A DNA stretch of 64,000 nucleotides from Cyclobacteriaceae bacterium. GTDB lineage: Bacteria; Bacteroidota; Bacteroidia; Cytophagales; Cyclobacteriaceae. The DNA lies in the NCBI GenBank assembly GCA_016787725.1, contig JAEUTZ010000022.1, positions 1 through 64,000 on the forward strand. Reading direction: 5' to 3'. The notes below the pieces were generated by a model. That model was given only the letters and a program-made list of their open reading frames with translations, did not search any database and was not told the origin of the DNA. This document shows, one piece after another, positions 15,633 to 26,204 of this stretch (position 1 is its first letter; every line of letters starts with the position of its first letter). Made by a program: the position numbers and the translations under genes.

Positions 15633-17516
15633 ATGGCGAAGGAGACAATGGAGTATAATGAGTCGAGTATCCGATCACTCGATTGGCGGGAGCACATCCG
15701 GATGCGCCCGGGAATGTACATTGGAAAATTAGGGGATGGCTCGGCTAAGGATGACGGCATTTATGTCTTGGTGAAAGAGGTGATCGACAATTCGATTGAC
15801 GAGCACATGATGGGGTATGGAAAACAAATTGATGTGAAGATCACGGAACAGAAAGTAATCGTGCGCGATTATGGTCGTGGTATTCCGTTAGGCAAAGTGG
15901 TGGATGTGGTTTCCAAGATCAATACCGGAGCCAAATACGATTCTGGAGCATTTCAGAAATCGGTGGGATTGAACGGAGTAGGAACGAAAGCGGTCAATGC
16001 GTTGTCCAACTACTTTAAAGTACAGGCCTTTCGGGATGGGAAAAGCAAATTGGCAGAGTTCAAAAAGGGGGTTCTAACCCTCGATGCCAAAGAGTCCAAA
16101 ACTACCGAGAAGAACGGAACTCTGGTTGAGTTCGAACCGGATAACACCATGTTTAAGCACTATCACTTCATCCCGGAATACCTGGATGACCTGATGTGGA
16201 ACTATGCTTTTCTAAATGCCGGCCTTACCATCAATTATAATGGACGCAAGTTTTATTCTAAGGACGGCTTGCTGGATTTGCTGAAACAGAAATCCGATCC
16301 TGAAGATATCCGTTACCCCATTATTCACTTTAAAGGAGATGACATTGAGGTTGCGATGACCCATGGCGGACAATATGGAGAGGAATATTATTCCTTTGTA
16401 AACGGGCAAAACACTACCCAGGGGGGTACTCATCTGGCCGCATTTCGTGAAGGTGTTGTTCGAGGGGTTCGTGATTTTTATAAAAAAGACTTTGATGCCG
16501 CGGACATCCGCGCCAGTATTATTGCTGCCATAGCGGTAAGGGTACAGGAGCCTGTGTTTGAATCGCAAACCAAAACCAAATTGGGTTCGATCAACATGGC
16601 TCCGGACGGCCCGAGTGTGAAAAACTTTGTGGGCGACTTTGTGGCCAAGGAATTGGAGATTTATCTCCATAAGAATCCGTCTACGGCAGATTCACTTCTG
16701 AAACGAATCTTGCAATCCGAGCGTGAACGTAAAGAGATCGCGGGCATCAAGAAGTTGGCCAACGAGCGAGCCAAAAAGGCCAATCTTCATAATAAAAAAT
16801 TGCGTGATTGTCGGTTTCATTTTGATGATGAGAAAGGGGAGAAGGGAGCGGAGTCGGTCATCTTTATTACCGAAGGTGATTCAGCCAGCGGTTCCATCAC
16901 CAAATCGCGTGATGTGGAAACGCAGGCCGTATTCAGCTTGCGCGGCAAGCCACTAAACTGTTACGGGTTAACCAAGAAGGTGGTGTATGAAAATGAAGAA
17001 TTCAACCTGCTACAACACGCTCTGAATATCGAAGATGGGATGGATGGATTGCGGTACAACAAAGTCATTATCGCAACCGATGCCGATGTGGACGGCATGC
17101 ACATCCGGTTGTTGCTGATGACCTTTTTCCTGCAGTTTTTCCCGGATCTGGTGAAAGCAAGTCATGTTTACATTCTGGAGACTCCGTTGTTCCGGGTGCG
17201 CAATAAGAAGGAAACGATCTATTGTTACAGTGAGGAGGAGAAGCAGGCAGCCGTGAATAGACTGGGCAACAAGCCGGAGATCACCCGCTTCAAGGGGTTA
17301 GGTGAAATTTCACCCGAAGAATTTGGAACCTTTATCGGAGAAGACATTCGATTGCAGCCGGTGCGGATCGATAAGGAGAAGCATCTCCAGAAAATCCTTG
17401 AATTCTATATGGGGAAAAACACCCCCGACCGACAGGATTTCATCATTGACAACCTGCGGATTGAATTGGATAAGGTTGAAAACCTAGAAGAGCAGGACGT
17501 GTTAGTAACCGAATAG
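15633..17516 (+). CDS. parE: DNA topoisomerase IV subunit B
   Basis: ParE is the ATPase subunit of the enzyme that decatenates daughter chromosomes. The 627-residue protein has the GHKL ATPase domain with the Mg-binding asparagine motif [16 protein letters not shown] and [14 protein letters not shown], then the transducer domain (about 220-395), and a TOPRIM domain with [10 protein letters not shown] near 412-421 and [10 protein letters not shown] near 488-497. It ends shortly after the TOPRIM region, as ParE does. The first 14 residues precede the conserved [10 protein letters not shown]. It lies 28 bases upstream of parC. The pairing and lengths favour topoisomerase IV over gyrase. Confidence 0.95.
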   Translation: MAKETMEYNESSIRSLDWREHIRMRPGMYIGKLGDGSAKDDGIYVLVKEVIDNSIDEHMMGYGKQIDVKITEQKVIVRDYGRGIPLGKVVDVVSKINTGAKYDSGAFQKSVGLNGVGTKAVNALSNYFKVQAFRDGKSKLAEFKKGVLTLDAKESKTTEKNGTLVEFEPDNTMFKHYHFIPEYLDDLMWNYAFLNAGLTINYNGRKFYSKDGLLDLLKQKSDPEDIRYPIIHFKGDDIEVAMTHGGQYGEEYYSFVNGQNTTQGGTHLAAFREGVVRGVRDFYKKDFDAADIRASIIAAIAVRVQEPVFESQTKTKLGSINMAPDGPSVKNFVGDFVAKELEIYLHKNPSTADSLLKRILQSERERKEIAGIKKLANERAKKANLHNKKLRDCRFHFDDEKGEKGAESVIFITEGDSASGSITKSRDVETQAVFSLRGKPLNCYGLTKKVVYENEEFNLLQHALNIEDGMDGLRYNKVIIATDADVDGMHIRLLLMTFFLQFFPDLVKASHVYILETPLFRVRNKKETIYCYSEEEKQAAVNRLGNKPEITRFKGLGEISPEEFGTFIGEDIRLQPVRIDKEKHLQKILEFYMGKNTPDRQDFIIDNLRIELDKVENLEEQDVLVTE

Positions 17517-17544
17517 CTAACCAACGACAACGATCAGAAAGAGC

Positions 17545-20454
17545 ATGAGCAAGAAGAAAGCAATTAAAGATAAGTCCGTTCGAAACGAAGAGGGCGAAGT
17601 GGTACACGGATTGATATCGCTCGATGGGTTATATGAAAATTGGTTCCTGGATTACGCTTCGTATGTAATTCTGGAACGGGCAGTACCGCGCATTGAAGAT
17701 GGCTTGAAACCTGTGCAGCGCAGGATCATGCATTCGTTGAAGGAGATGGATGATGGCCGGTTCAACAAAGTAGCCAACGTCATCGGGAATACCATGCAAT
17801 ATCATCCGCATGGTGATGCTGCCATTGGGGAAGCGATTGTTAACATTGGTCAGAAGGATTTATTGTTGGATACCCAAGGTAACTGGGGCGATGTGCGCAC
17901 GGGAGACAGTGCGGCTGCCCCCCGTTACATTGAAGCGCGTCTCTCCAAATTCGCACTCGAAGTTGTGTACAACGCCCAGACTACCGAGTGGCAACTATCC
18001 TATGACGGTCGAAAAAAAGAGCCCGTAACCTTGCCGGTAAAATTCCCGCTGCTGTTAGCGCAGGGTGTTGAGGGTATTGCCGTTGGACTTTCCACCAAGA
18101 TTTTACCCCACAACTTCTGTGAACTGATCAAGGCATCGATTGATGTATTGAAAGGAAAGAACCCGAAAATCTATCCCGACTTTTTAACGGGTGGTATTGC
18201 CGATTTCTCCGAATACGATCAGGGATATCGCGGTGGAAAGATTAAAGTTCGCGCCAAGATTGAAATTGTAGACAAGAAAACGTTGGCCATAAAGGAAATT
18301 CCGTTTGGCACCACCACCAGTTCGCTGATGGACTCCATTGTGAAGGCCAGCGAAAAAGGAAAGATCAAAGTAAAGCAAGTCGTAGACAATACGGCCAAGG
18401 ATGTGGAGATTCTCATTCATCTGCAAGCCGGGCTTTCGCCTGAAATTGCGATGGATGCCCTCTACGCTTTCACGGATTGTGAAGTATCCATTTCGCCCAA
18501 TGCCTGTGTGATAGTGGAAGACAAACCACAATTCATGAAGGTGAATGAAATCCTGAAATACAACACCGAACAAACGGTGAAGTTGTTGAAACAGGAGTTG
18601 CAGATCAGAAAAGGAGAGCTGATGGAGAAGATTCTGTTCTCCTCGCTGGAAAAAATCTTCATTGAAAAACGCATTTACCGCGACATAGAAAATTGTGAAA
18701 CCTTTGAGGAAGTAATCAGCACAACAGACAAGGGACTAAAGCCATTCAAAAAGCAATTCTATCGGGAAATTACCCGCGATGATATTCTGCGGTTGTTGGA
18801 AATCCGGATCAAACGCATTTCCAAATATGATTCTTTCAAGGCTGATGAGTTGTTGAAAGATCTGGAGAATGAGTTGAAGCAGACTATTCATCACCTCAAA
18901 CACCTTACTGAATATGCCATTAGCTATTACCAGAACCTGTTGGATAAGTATGGCAAAGGCCGGGAAAGGAAGACTGAAATTAAGAGTTTCCAGTCCGTTA
19001 CTGCAATTGAGGTGATTGCCAACAATCAAAAACTCTACGTAAACCGGCAGGACGGCTTTGTTGGCTGGGGCATGCGCAAAGATGAGTACATCACCGAATG
19101 CTCAGAGTTGGACGACATCATAGTGATACGCAGGGATGGCAAAGCGCTTGTAAGTCGCATTGGCGAACGCAAATTTATGGGGAAGGACATTTTGCATGTT
19201 GGGGTGTGGAAGAAAGGCGATGAACGCATGGTGTACAACCTGATTTATAGTGATGGCAAGAGCGGGAAGACCTTTGCCAAGCGGTTTGCCATGCCGGCCA
19301 TCATTCGCGATAAAGAATATAATCTTGATCAGGGCAATCCGAACAGCAAAGTCCATTACCTGAGCGCCAACCCGAATGGGGAAGCAGAAGTGGTGGAGGT
19401 GAAGCTGAGTCAAAGCAGCACGGCCCGCAAGAAAATTTTTGATTTTGACTTTTCAGAATTGGAAATCAAAGGACGGGGTGCTCGGGGCAATACCATCACG
19501 AAATATCCCGTGCGCAAGGTGGACTTCAAAGAGAGCAAGGGCTCCACATTAAGCGGGCTTGATTTATGGTTTGATGAGGCGAGCGGCCGGTTGAATAAGG
19601 ATAAACGCGGTAAGCACGTGGGTAAGTTTGACGGTGATGACCAGATAATTGCCATTACAAAAAGCGGTACCTATAAAATCACTAACTATGAGCTTACGAA
19701 CCGGTATGAACCGGAGAAGACCATTTTGGTAGAGAAATTTAACCCGAAGAAGGTGATTTCGGCCGTGTATGTAGATGGTGAAAGCAAGCAATACTTTGTG
19801 AAGCGATTCCTGATTGAGACCAACACGATGGATAAGGAGTTTGGCTTTATCTCGGAAGGAATTGGGTCGCGGCTTGAGTTTGTTACCACCCACGATACCC
19901 CTGAAGTGGAGTTGGAAGTGGTGAAGGGCAAGAGCAAGGAGAAGGAAGCAGAAATTGTAAACCTGGAGGATATTATTGATATAAAAGGATGGAAAGCCCT
20001 TGGCAACCGATTATCACAATACAAAGTGACCCGGGTTAAGCCGGTGGAGGAGCCGGAAGACACCGGACTGGAGGAAGGCGATGAGGAGAACGAGTTGGTT
20101 GAAACTTCTGAAAAGGCGACCGGCACCGGAAAGGGTGGTGGGTCGCCAAAAAAAAAATCAGCCAACGAAGACGCCAGCTACACTGAAACTTCCGAGCAAG
20201 GGGAACCAGAAATCGTTATTGAAGAAGACGGACAAGCTGCGCTCTTCGGAGAAAGCAAGCAAGCCATCAAAGGCGGGCCGCTCGTTAACGGGAAGCCCCC
20301 CAAAGTCAAAGTCGCAAAACCAAAAGAAGCTAAACAAGCCAACCTCTTTGAAGAAAAAAAAGAAGTAAAGGGTAAAAAGCAAGTTCTTGAACAGGGAGTA
20401 GGTAAGTCGGGAAAGGCCTTCACTCCGGGTGATACGATTGAATTGGAATTATAG
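17545..20454 (+). CDS. parC: DNA topoisomerase IV subunit A with long charged C-terminal tail
   Basis: ParC is the DNA-cleaving subunit paired with ParE. The 969 residues are long for the family. The winged-helix domain has VQRRIMHSLKEM near 53-64 and the catalytic tyrosine in AAPRYIE near 131. A tower and coiled coil follow to about 475, then a beta-pinwheel from about 490 (VTAIEVIANNQKLYV) in which the GyrA box is replaced by IKGRGARGN, as expected for topoisomerase IV. Residues about 835-969 form a low-complexity Lys/Glu/Pro tail with two QxxLF pentapeptides, QAALF (897-901) and QANLF (931-935), that resemble sliding-clamp-binding motifs. Forms an operon with parE. Confidence 0.94.
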   Translation: MSKKKAIKDKSVRNEEGEVVHGLISLDGLYENWFLDYASYVILERAVPRIEDGLKPVQRRIMHSLKEMDDGRFNKVANVIGNTMQYHPHGDAAIGEAIVNIGQKDLLLDTQGNWGDVRTGDSAAAPRYIEARLSKFALEVVYNAQTTEWQLSYDGRKKEPVTLPVKFPLLLAQGVEGIAVGLSTKILPHNFCELIKASIDVLKGKNPKIYPDFLTGGIADFSEYDQGYRGGKIKVRAKIEIVDKKTLAIKEIPFGTTTSSLMDSIVKASEKGKIKVKQVVDNTAKDVEILIHLQAGLSPEIAMDALYAFTDCEVSISPNACVIVEDKPQFMKVNEILKYNTEQTVKLLKQELQIRKGELMEKILFSSLEKIFIEKRIYRDIENCETFEEVISTTDKGLKPFKKQFYREITRDDILRLLEIRIKRISKYDSFKADELLKDLENELKQTIHHLKHLTEYAISYYQNLLDKYGKGRERKTEIKSFQSVTAIEVIANNQKLYVNRQDGFVGWGMRKDEYITECSELDDIIVIRRDGKALVSRIGERKFMGKDILHVGVWKKGDERMVYNLIYSDGKSGKTFAKRFAMPAIIRDKEYNLDQGNPNSKVHYLSANPNGEAEVVEVKLSQSSTARKKIFDFDFSELEIKGRGARGNTITKYPVRKVDFKESKGSTLSGLDLWFDEASGRLNKDKRGKHVGKFDGDDQIIAITKSGTYKITNYELTNRYEPEKTILVEKFNPKKVISAVYVDGESKQYFVKRFLIETNTMDKEFGFISEGIGSRLEFVTTHDTPEVELEVVKGKSKEKEAEIVNLEDIIDIKGWKALGNRLSQYKVTRVKPVEEPEDTGLEEGDEENELVETSEKATGTGKGGGSPKKKSANEDASYTETSEQGEPEIVIEEDGQAALFGESKQAIKGGPLVNGKPPKVKVAKPKEAKQANLFEEKKEVKGKKQVLEQGVGKSGKAFTPGDTIELEL

Positions 20455-20495
20455 TTATTGTTTGGGTAAGAGAGAACCCGACTACAATCCCTGGC

Positions 20496-21083
20496 CTACT
20501 CTTTAGTTACAGGATCAATCATGATATGGGCCCGATGGGTTCCCGGGTCCATGATCCATGGCATGCCGGGCGCTTCTGGTTTGGTGGGCAATCCTGTACT
20601 GGCGGCCGTTGCCCACGGAATATAAACAACATACCGAAAGCTGCCCTTGGTTACTTCACCGGTAACCGGATTGTAAGCCTCGGCCGGAGCAGAATACACC
20701 TGGAGGTTCGAAGCTTGCTTGGGCATCATCAACTTTCCGGATTTGGCTTCGGCTTCCCGGATTGCAAAAATTTCCTGAAAAGTTTTTCCCTGCGCTTTAA
20801 GTTCGCGACCACGGGCCATAAAGGGCTCGAGGTCTTTGTGATAACAAGATACACTAAATCCTTTTTGGTTGGGATCGTCCGCCAGACAAATCAACTCATT
20901 CGTACCCTTCTGCAGGACAATAAATTCACCTTTTTCCGAATAACCATACACCATAGCACCGGCTCGTTTTTCAGTGGGAGCTGCCAATAACGCGGTTTTT
21001 ATTTGTACCTCAGCAGCAGGTATTTGTGCAAGAGCTGCATTCGCAATGATGAGTGTAAAGAGGAAGATGGTAACGACTTTCAT
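20496..21083 (-). CDS. Secreted hypothetical protein
   Basis: The 195-residue protein starts with a clear signal peptide (MKVVTIFLFTLIIANAALAQ, cut after AQ) and should be periplasmic. The mature part has no membrane segment; conserved-looking segments are RAGAMVYGYSEKGEFIVLQKGTNELICLADDP, then SCYHKDLEPFMARGRELKAQGK, and a C-terminal GMPWIMDPGTHRAHIMI. Two cysteines could form a disulphide. I do not recognise a domain; the histidine-rich end is the most distinctive part. It is convergent with parC, and no strong terminator separates them. Confidence 0.7.
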   Translation of the reverse strand: MKVVTIFLFTLIIANAALAQIPAAEVQIKTALLAAPTEKRAGAMVYGYSEKGEFIVLQKGTNELICLADDPNQKGFSVSCYHKDLEPFMARGRELKAQGKTFQEIFAIREAEAKSGKLMMPKQASNLQVYSAPAEAYNPVTGEVTKGSFRYVVYIPWATAASTGLPTKPEAPGMPWIMDPGTHRAHIMIDPVTKE

Positions 21084-21264
21084 TTCGACAGGATTTTATG
21101 AGCTAATCGTGTTGTAGTGATGTCCGAAGCTAAATAAAATTCAAAATATCTGCTAAACCGATCCATACTAGCCCTTAACTGCGGTATATGAGGGTTAACC
21201 GGCAAACCATACAGTTTGTCATACAGGTTTTGATTCTTGCTGATCTTTTGCCCTGTTTTGCAGA

Positions 21265-21918
21265 ATGAAAGTACTCCTCGTTCTATTGATTAACCTGCCT
21301 CTGATTTGTTCTGCCCAGAATATTACCGTTACCGGAAATGTGATTGATGCAGTGCGGGGCAAGCCGCTGAAAGGCAGAATCGTGTATAAGAGTTATCCGA
21401 CCGGCAGCATTTCCGGATCCATGAACGACAGTACCTTTACGTTTCAGATTTTTGGTTCTTCCAAATACCAGGTAACGGCTGAAGTCAATGGATATATTCC
21501 CCGTACCATCATTGTTGATCCCAAAGAGGCCATCAATAATGTGATCACACGTGATATTTCACTCACCTCGCTTGGGGCAACCGTGGTATTGGATCATTTG
21601 ATTTTTGAATTAGGCAAATCGGTGATTAACCCCAAATCGTATCCTGAGTTGGATGAGGTGGTAGCCATGATGAAAGAGAACACAAAAGTTGTGATTCAGA
21701 TGGAAGGCCATACCGACAACAAGGGCAATGAAGATGCCAATCTGAAACTATCGCAAGCCCGTGTGGATGCCGTGAAGAAATACATGGTAGACAAAGGAAT
21801 TGGTAAGGACCGAATTAAAACGAAAGCCTTTGGTGGCACCAAGCCCATCGCAACCGAAGATACCGAAGAAGCCCGTGCTAAAAACAGGCGCGTGGAGATG
21901 CGTGTATTGAAAGATTAG
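21265..21918 (+). CDS. OmpA-family peptidoglycan-binding protein
   Basis: The 217-residue protein has a signal peptide (MKVLLVLLINLPLICSAQ), an N-terminal carboxypeptidase-regulatory/PEGA-like beta domain (about 19-95, ITVTGNVIDAVRGKPLKGRI) and an OmpA C-domain (about 100-217). The OmpA part has LDHLIFELGKSVINPKSYPELDEVV, the EGHTDNKGNEDANLKLSQARVDAVKKYMV core and KNRRVEMRVL, with the diaminopimelate-binding Asp and Arg of the family present (HTDN, NRRVE). It probably tethers the outer membrane or a surface complex to peptidoglycan. It is transcribed alone and is convergent with the M16 peptidase gene. Confidence 0.9.
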   Translation: MKVLLVLLINLPLICSAQNITVTGNVIDAVRGKPLKGRIVYKSYPTGSISGSMNDSTFTFQIFGSSKYQVTAEVNGYIPRTIIVDPKEAINNVITRDISLTSLGATVVLDHLIFELGKSVINPKSYPELDEVVAMMKENTKVVIQMEGHTDNKGNEDANLKLSQARVDAVKKYMVDKGIGKDRIKTKAFGGTKPIATEDTEEARAKNRRVEMRVLKD

Positions 21919-21919
21919 A

Positions 21920-21963
21920 AAGTTTCAGATCTCAAGCTCCTGATTCCAAAAAATCTGAAACTT
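21920..21963. terminator. Inverted repeat between ompA-like and M16 genes
   Basis: AAGTTTCAGAT (21920-21930) and ATCTGAAACTT (21953-21963) form an 11-bp stem with a 22-base loop; a second ATCTGAAAC copy follows at 21967. It sits between convergent genes and probably acts as a shared terminator, although no T run is present. Confidence 0.5.
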
Positions 21964-21986
21964 GAAATCTGAAACAAAGTATACGA

Positions 21987-24857
21987 TTACTTTTTAGGTT
22001 CTGTAATTTTCTTATTCAACGACTCACTACCCGTTTTCAGCTTACCTTCCACATCCAGCTCCACAATCTCATAGCCGAACTTTTCAAGACCCGGAAGGAT
22101 CTTCGCTTTATCGCCTACGACCAGAATGTTGGTGGTTTCAGGTTTGATGTACTTTTTGGCCAGCGCATCAATTTCACGCTTCGTGATGTTTTCCAGAATT
22201 CTGTTTTGCTCATCCACAAAATCAGGCGGCAGGTTGTACTCCAGAATGCGTCCGATAAAACCAGCTTTTTGGAACCCGGTCTCGTAGAGCAAAGCATCGC
22301 GCTGGCCCAGAGCGCTCTTCATAAATTTGATCTCATCCTCAGTAACTCCGGTGGTAGAGTAATTTTTAAACTCTTTCATCACCTCGGTCAATGCGCTGTC
22401 AGTGGCGTTGGCACGGATGCCGGAACTGAAAAAGAAAGTGCCACTATAATTATCAGCGGTAAAGGTTGAGCGCGCTCCGTACGTCCAGCCCTTATCTTCG
22501 CGTAAATTGAGATTAATGCGGCTGTTAAAGGCACCACCTAATGGCCAATTCGCCAGGGTAGCCCGGTAGTATTCACCGGTGGCATCATACTTCAATCCGG
22601 TTACGCCACCCACCCGAAATTCGGATTGTGCAGCTTTCGGCACATCAACAATATAGATTCTGGTCTTGTCCACGGAAGGGATGGCTGGTACAACCGGTAA
22701 CTTAATTTCTTTGTTCGGAAGCTTCTTGAGGAAATTCATCTTACCGAGGATTTCATTTTCCGTTACATCTCCAACCACTACCAACTTGGCATCTCTGGAG
22801 GTCATGAAGTTGGCGAAGTAATCTTCCACATCCTTCAGGGTTAGATTTTTGACGGTATACTCGGTACCGGCCTGGCTCAATCCCAGGATGGTTGGTCCAT
22901 AGTTCATCTTTGCAAATACATCGCTGGCGATAAACGCAGGTTGCGATTTGCTTTGCTTAAAGCCTTCAATGGATTGTTTCTGAATGCGGCTAAAGGCTTC
23001 CGGTGTAAATTTAGGATTCAACATGCGCTCCTCCAGAAGGGCAAGGGTTTTATCAAGATGTTTCTTGAGGGTTTGGGCCCGGAAAGTAATTCCATCAAAA
23101 CCGCTGTTCACCGAGATTGAACTTCCAATCTTTTGAAGTTCTGCCTGCATCTGTTCTCCGGTATAGTTCTTGGTGTCTTCATTCATCATGGCTGCAAACA
23201 TGCGCGCCAAACCAATTTTTGAGGTATCATTTGCCTGCAGGATATGACCGCCCGGTATGGTTAGGGATAAGGTGACCAGTGGCAATTCGGTACTCTGGGT
23301 TCCAATGGTTCTGATTCCATTATCGAGCGTCTTGCTCCAATAGGCTGGAACCTTGACTACCGGGTTTGGTCCATTGCCGGGCATTTTGCTGCGATCGAAA
23401 TTATCTTTTGGTTTATTGTAGGCAAGGCCGGCATACCCATATTCCGGGGCTTTGTATTTGGATTGATCTACCTTATAGTTTTCTGCTGCTACAATATTCG
23501 TCTCCTGACCTTTGGGCACTACACTCAGAACAACAGCAGGCTTTCCTTTCACGTACTTTTCATATACCCGTAGTACATCCTGCTTGGTTACTTTGTTGTA
23601 CCGGGCCAGTTCCTTTCCAATTTGATTTGGGTTATCAGCAAAAGTCTGGAAGTAAGCGAGTTGTGATACTTTACCGGAAACACTTTGCAGCCCATTAATA
23701 AACTGCGCTTCAAAGGAACCCTTAAACTTCTCAATATCTTCATCGGTCACCCCCCGGGTTTCAAAAGTCTTCAAGGCATTGTCGATCAGTTTTTTAGAAT
23801 CTGCAAGCGATGTACCCGGAGCAGGAGTAAGGCTCAATCGAAAAATTCCAGCTAACTCGGTGTTATTACCAAATGCACTGGCACTAAGGGCTTTTTGATT
23901 TTTTACAATCTCCTGATAGAAAACTGAATTTTTTCCTTGTCCCAATATTTCTGCCAACGCATCCAGTGCGGGTTCATCTTCATGAAACACAGGTACCGTT
24001 GGGTAGGTGATAATCAATTGGGGGATACGGGCATAATTATCAACCAGGGTAACAAAACGGTCACCTTCCAGAACCGGTGCCGGCAAATTCATATCCTGAA
24101 CGGCCGGACCTTTTGGAATGGAGCCAAAGTATTTCTCGACCATCTTAACCACTTCGGCTGGCTTCACATCACCGCCTACCGTTAACGTTGCGTTGTTCGG
24201 TCCATACCACCGAAGGAAAAAGTTCTTTAAATCGTTTACGTTAACACGATTCAAATCTTCAATGTATCCGATGGTTAACCAGGAGTAAGGGTGCCCATAC
24301 GGGTATAAATTTTTGTTAACGACTTCCTGCACCAATCCATACGGGCGATTGTCATAATTCTGTCCGCGTTCATTCTTTACCGTTTCACGCTGTACTTCAA
24401 ATTTCTTTTGCGTCACGGCATCCAGCAAAAAGCCCATGCGATCCGCTTCCAGCCAGATCATTTTTTCCAGTTGGTTGCTGGGCACCGTTTGATAGTAATT
24501 GGTACGATCCGTATTGGTACTTCCATTTAGGGTTCCCCCAGCTTCGGTTACGATTTTGAAGTGCTGTTCATCGCCCACATGGTCGCTGCCCTGAAACATC
24601 ATGTGCTCAAAAAAATGGGCGAATCCAGACTTTCCGATTTCTTCACGGGCCGACCCAACGTGGTAGGTTACATCCACATGCACTACCGGGTCGCTGTGAT
24701 CTTCATGAACGATCAAAGTAAGCCCATTGGATAATACATACTTTTCGTAGGGAATGACAATTTCATTTCCTTTCTGGGTTACTTTTTCTACTTGCTTGGT
24801 TTGTGCGTGGGCAAGAAAGCCTGCGGCAACGAGCAATACCAATAGAATCCTTTTCAT
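21987..24857 (-). CDS. M16 family zinc metallopeptidase, two-half fusion
   Basis: The 956-residue secreted or periplasmic protease has a signal peptide (MKRILLVLLVAAGFLAHAQ) and two M16 halves joined by a linker near 470-510. The first half is catalytic: the inverted zinc motif HFFEH is at 81-85 and the third ligand is the glutamate in KNERGQ near 163. The second half starts about 520 (TLDNGIRTIGTQSTELPLVTLSLTIPGGHI) and has no HxxEH, so it is the structural partner, with GWTYGARSTF matching the conserved R/Y region. Such proteases degrade small or partly unfolded peptides in the envelope. It is transcribed alone. Confidence 0.94.
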   Translation of the reverse strand: MKRILLVLLVAAGFLAHAQTKQVEKVTQKGNEIVIPYEKYVLSNGLTLIVHEDHSDPVVHVDVTYHVGSAREEIGKSGFAHFFEHMMFQGSDHVGDEQHFKIVTEAGGTLNGSTNTDRTNYYQTVPSNQLEKMIWLEADRMGFLLDAVTQKKFEVQRETVKNERGQNYDNRPYGLVQEVVNKNLYPYGHPYSWLTIGYIEDLNRVNVNDLKNFFLRWYGPNNATLTVGGDVKPAEVVKMVEKYFGSIPKGPAVQDMNLPAPVLEGDRFVTLVDNYARIPQLIITYPTVPVFHEDEPALDALAEILGQGKNSVFYQEIVKNQKALSASAFGNNTELAGIFRLSLTPAPGTSLADSKKLIDNALKTFETRGVTDEDIEKFKGSFEAQFINGLQSVSGKVSQLAYFQTFADNPNQIGKELARYNKVTKQDVLRVYEKYVKGKPAVVLSVVPKGQETNIVAAENYKVDQSKYKAPEYGYAGLAYNKPKDNFDRSKMPGNGPNPVVKVPAYWSKTLDNGIRTIGTQSTELPLVTLSLTIPGGHILQANDTSKIGLARMFAAMMNEDTKNYTGEQMQAELQKIGSSISVNSGFDGITFRAQTLKKHLDKTLALLEERMLNPKFTPEAFSRIQKQSIEGFKQSKSQPAFIASDVFAKMNYGPTILGLSQAGTEYTVKNLTLKDVEDYFANFMTSRDAKLVVVGDVTENEILGKMNFLKKLPNKEIKLPVVPAIPSVDKTRIYIVDVPKAAQSEFRVGGVTGLKYDATGEYYRATLANWPLGGAFNSRINLNLREDKGWTYGARSTFTADNYSGTFFFSSGIRANATDSALTEVMKEFKNYSTTGVTEDEIKFMKSALGQRDALLYETGFQKAGFIGRILEYNLPPDFVDEQNRILENITKREIDALAKKYIKPETTNILVVGDKAKILPGLEKFGYEIVELDVEGKLKTGSESLNKKITEPKK

Positions 24858-24998
24858 AAACAGTTTGTTTAAATTGAATTAGTACGAAAGCTAAAATTGA
24901 TTAAGAGGGACAAGACGCATTGATTCATCAATGCGGGCCGTTCAGGAATTAGGTGCCTAAAAATACAAGGAATACCGGCATCAGCAAATGCGAATTAT

Positions 24999-26204
24999 TT
25001 ACTCGGTAGGGACCCGATTTATTGGTTCGCTTTCAATCATCCTGTGGTGAGCTAGCCGTCTGAAAATGTCTGCACTGGGGCGTTTTATCCGTTCTTTACT
25101 TTCCCAATCGCACTCGTATAGGCCAAAGCGCATCGAAGGTCCAAGATTCCATTCAAAATTATCCCAGGTACTCCACCAAAAATATCCCTGAATGTCAATC
25201 CCATCTTGTAGTGCCTGGTGCAAAATTTTCGCGTAATCCATTATGGCTTGTTGCCGGAGTTGATCGCTGGCATCGGCTACACCACTTTCTGTAATGATGA
25301 TCGGTTTCTTGTATTTTTTCCAATAGCGGTCAATGCAAATCCGTAGTCCTTCCGGGTGATATTCCCACATATCATCGTGTGGCTTTCCCAGTTTTTTTAT
25401 TTTATCAGGCGTATGTAAATAAGTTATCGGAATCGGATCGTGTGAAACCCGTGCGTAGTAGCTCATTCCAAAGAAATCAACCTGCTCAAAATGTTGAGGT
25501 ACCCATTCCATGAACCACCAATCACTGAGTCGCTCGGGAAACCACCCGAGTATGTTTTCGGAGGTAAATAAAATGCTGTTGTGTGAGATACCTACCGGCT
25601 GATGCGGAAATTTTTGTTTGATGTAGTGGTAAACAACATCATGTGCTAGCCCCATATTTTTAACCACCATTGCTGCTTTAACCGGATTATTCTTAAAGGG
25701 TGGAAAATACCCTGTAATCCAACCGTTACTGGCATAAACATTCGGTTCATTGAAGGTATTCCACAGCGCGATTTCCTTTCCAAAATGATCCACCACTTTT
25801 TTAGCATAATCAACCCACAGTTCAGTGTTCTCCGTCTTTTCCCATCCTCCGCGTGTGGCAAACCAGGTGGGGTTGGTAAAATGGTGCAGTACCATCATAA
25901 TTTTTACCCCGCGATCGCGAAGATCCTGAATGAAGTTCTTGTATTGTTGAAGGGTTTCAAGATCAAAATCCGAGAAGGGCTGGCGTTGAAGTTTGCTCCA
26001 TTGCAAACTCATTCGATAGTAAGGTGCCAACGAGGCAATCAGTTCAGCATCCTGTAGAAAGCGAAGTTCGTGATCTGTAGTCCGTTCAAAGATGTATCCG
26101 TCTTTGGATGTTATCCCTTGCCAATCGTGTTCAAATGCAGTTTCAATTTGGGTAGCTGCCGTACTCGTTCCAAAAATAAAGTCCTTTGGAAAGACGTGTT
26201 GCAT
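24999..26204 (-). CDS. Glycoside hydrolase family 1 beta-glucosidase-like enzyme
   Basis: The ATG at 26204 is chosen because it overlaps the upstream stop as TGATG and starts at the family's usual MxxxFPKDFIFGTSTAATQIE; a longer frame to 26309 would be buried in the previous gene. The 401-residue protein has the acid/base glutamate in TFNEPNVYA and the nucleophile glutamate in IITESGVAD (ENG is usual), plus the WWSTWDNFEW loop typical of GH1. There is no signal peptide, so it acts in the cytoplasm on imported beta-glycosides. Coupling to an M15 peptidase gene is unusual and could hint at cell-wall-derived substrates, but that is inference. Confidence 0.9.
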   Translation of the reverse strand: MQHVFPKDFIFGTSTAATQIETAFEHDWQGITSKDGYIFERTTDHELRFLQDAELIASLAPYYRMSLQWSKLQRQPFSDFDLETLQQYKNFIQDLRDRGVKIMMVLHHFTNPTWFATRGGWEKTENTELWVDYAKKVVDHFGKEIALWNTFNEPNVYASNGWITGYFPPFKNNPVKAAMVVKNMGLAHDVVYHYIKQKFPHQPVGISHNSILFTSENILGWFPERLSDWWFMEWVPQHFEQVDFFGMSYYARVSHDPIPITYLHTPDKIKKLGKPHDDMWEYHPEGLRICIDRYWKKYKKPIIITESGVADASDQLRQQAIMDYAKILHQALQDGIDIQGYFWWSTWDNFEWNLGPSMRFGLYECDWESKERIKRPSADIFRRLAHHRMIESEPINRVPTE

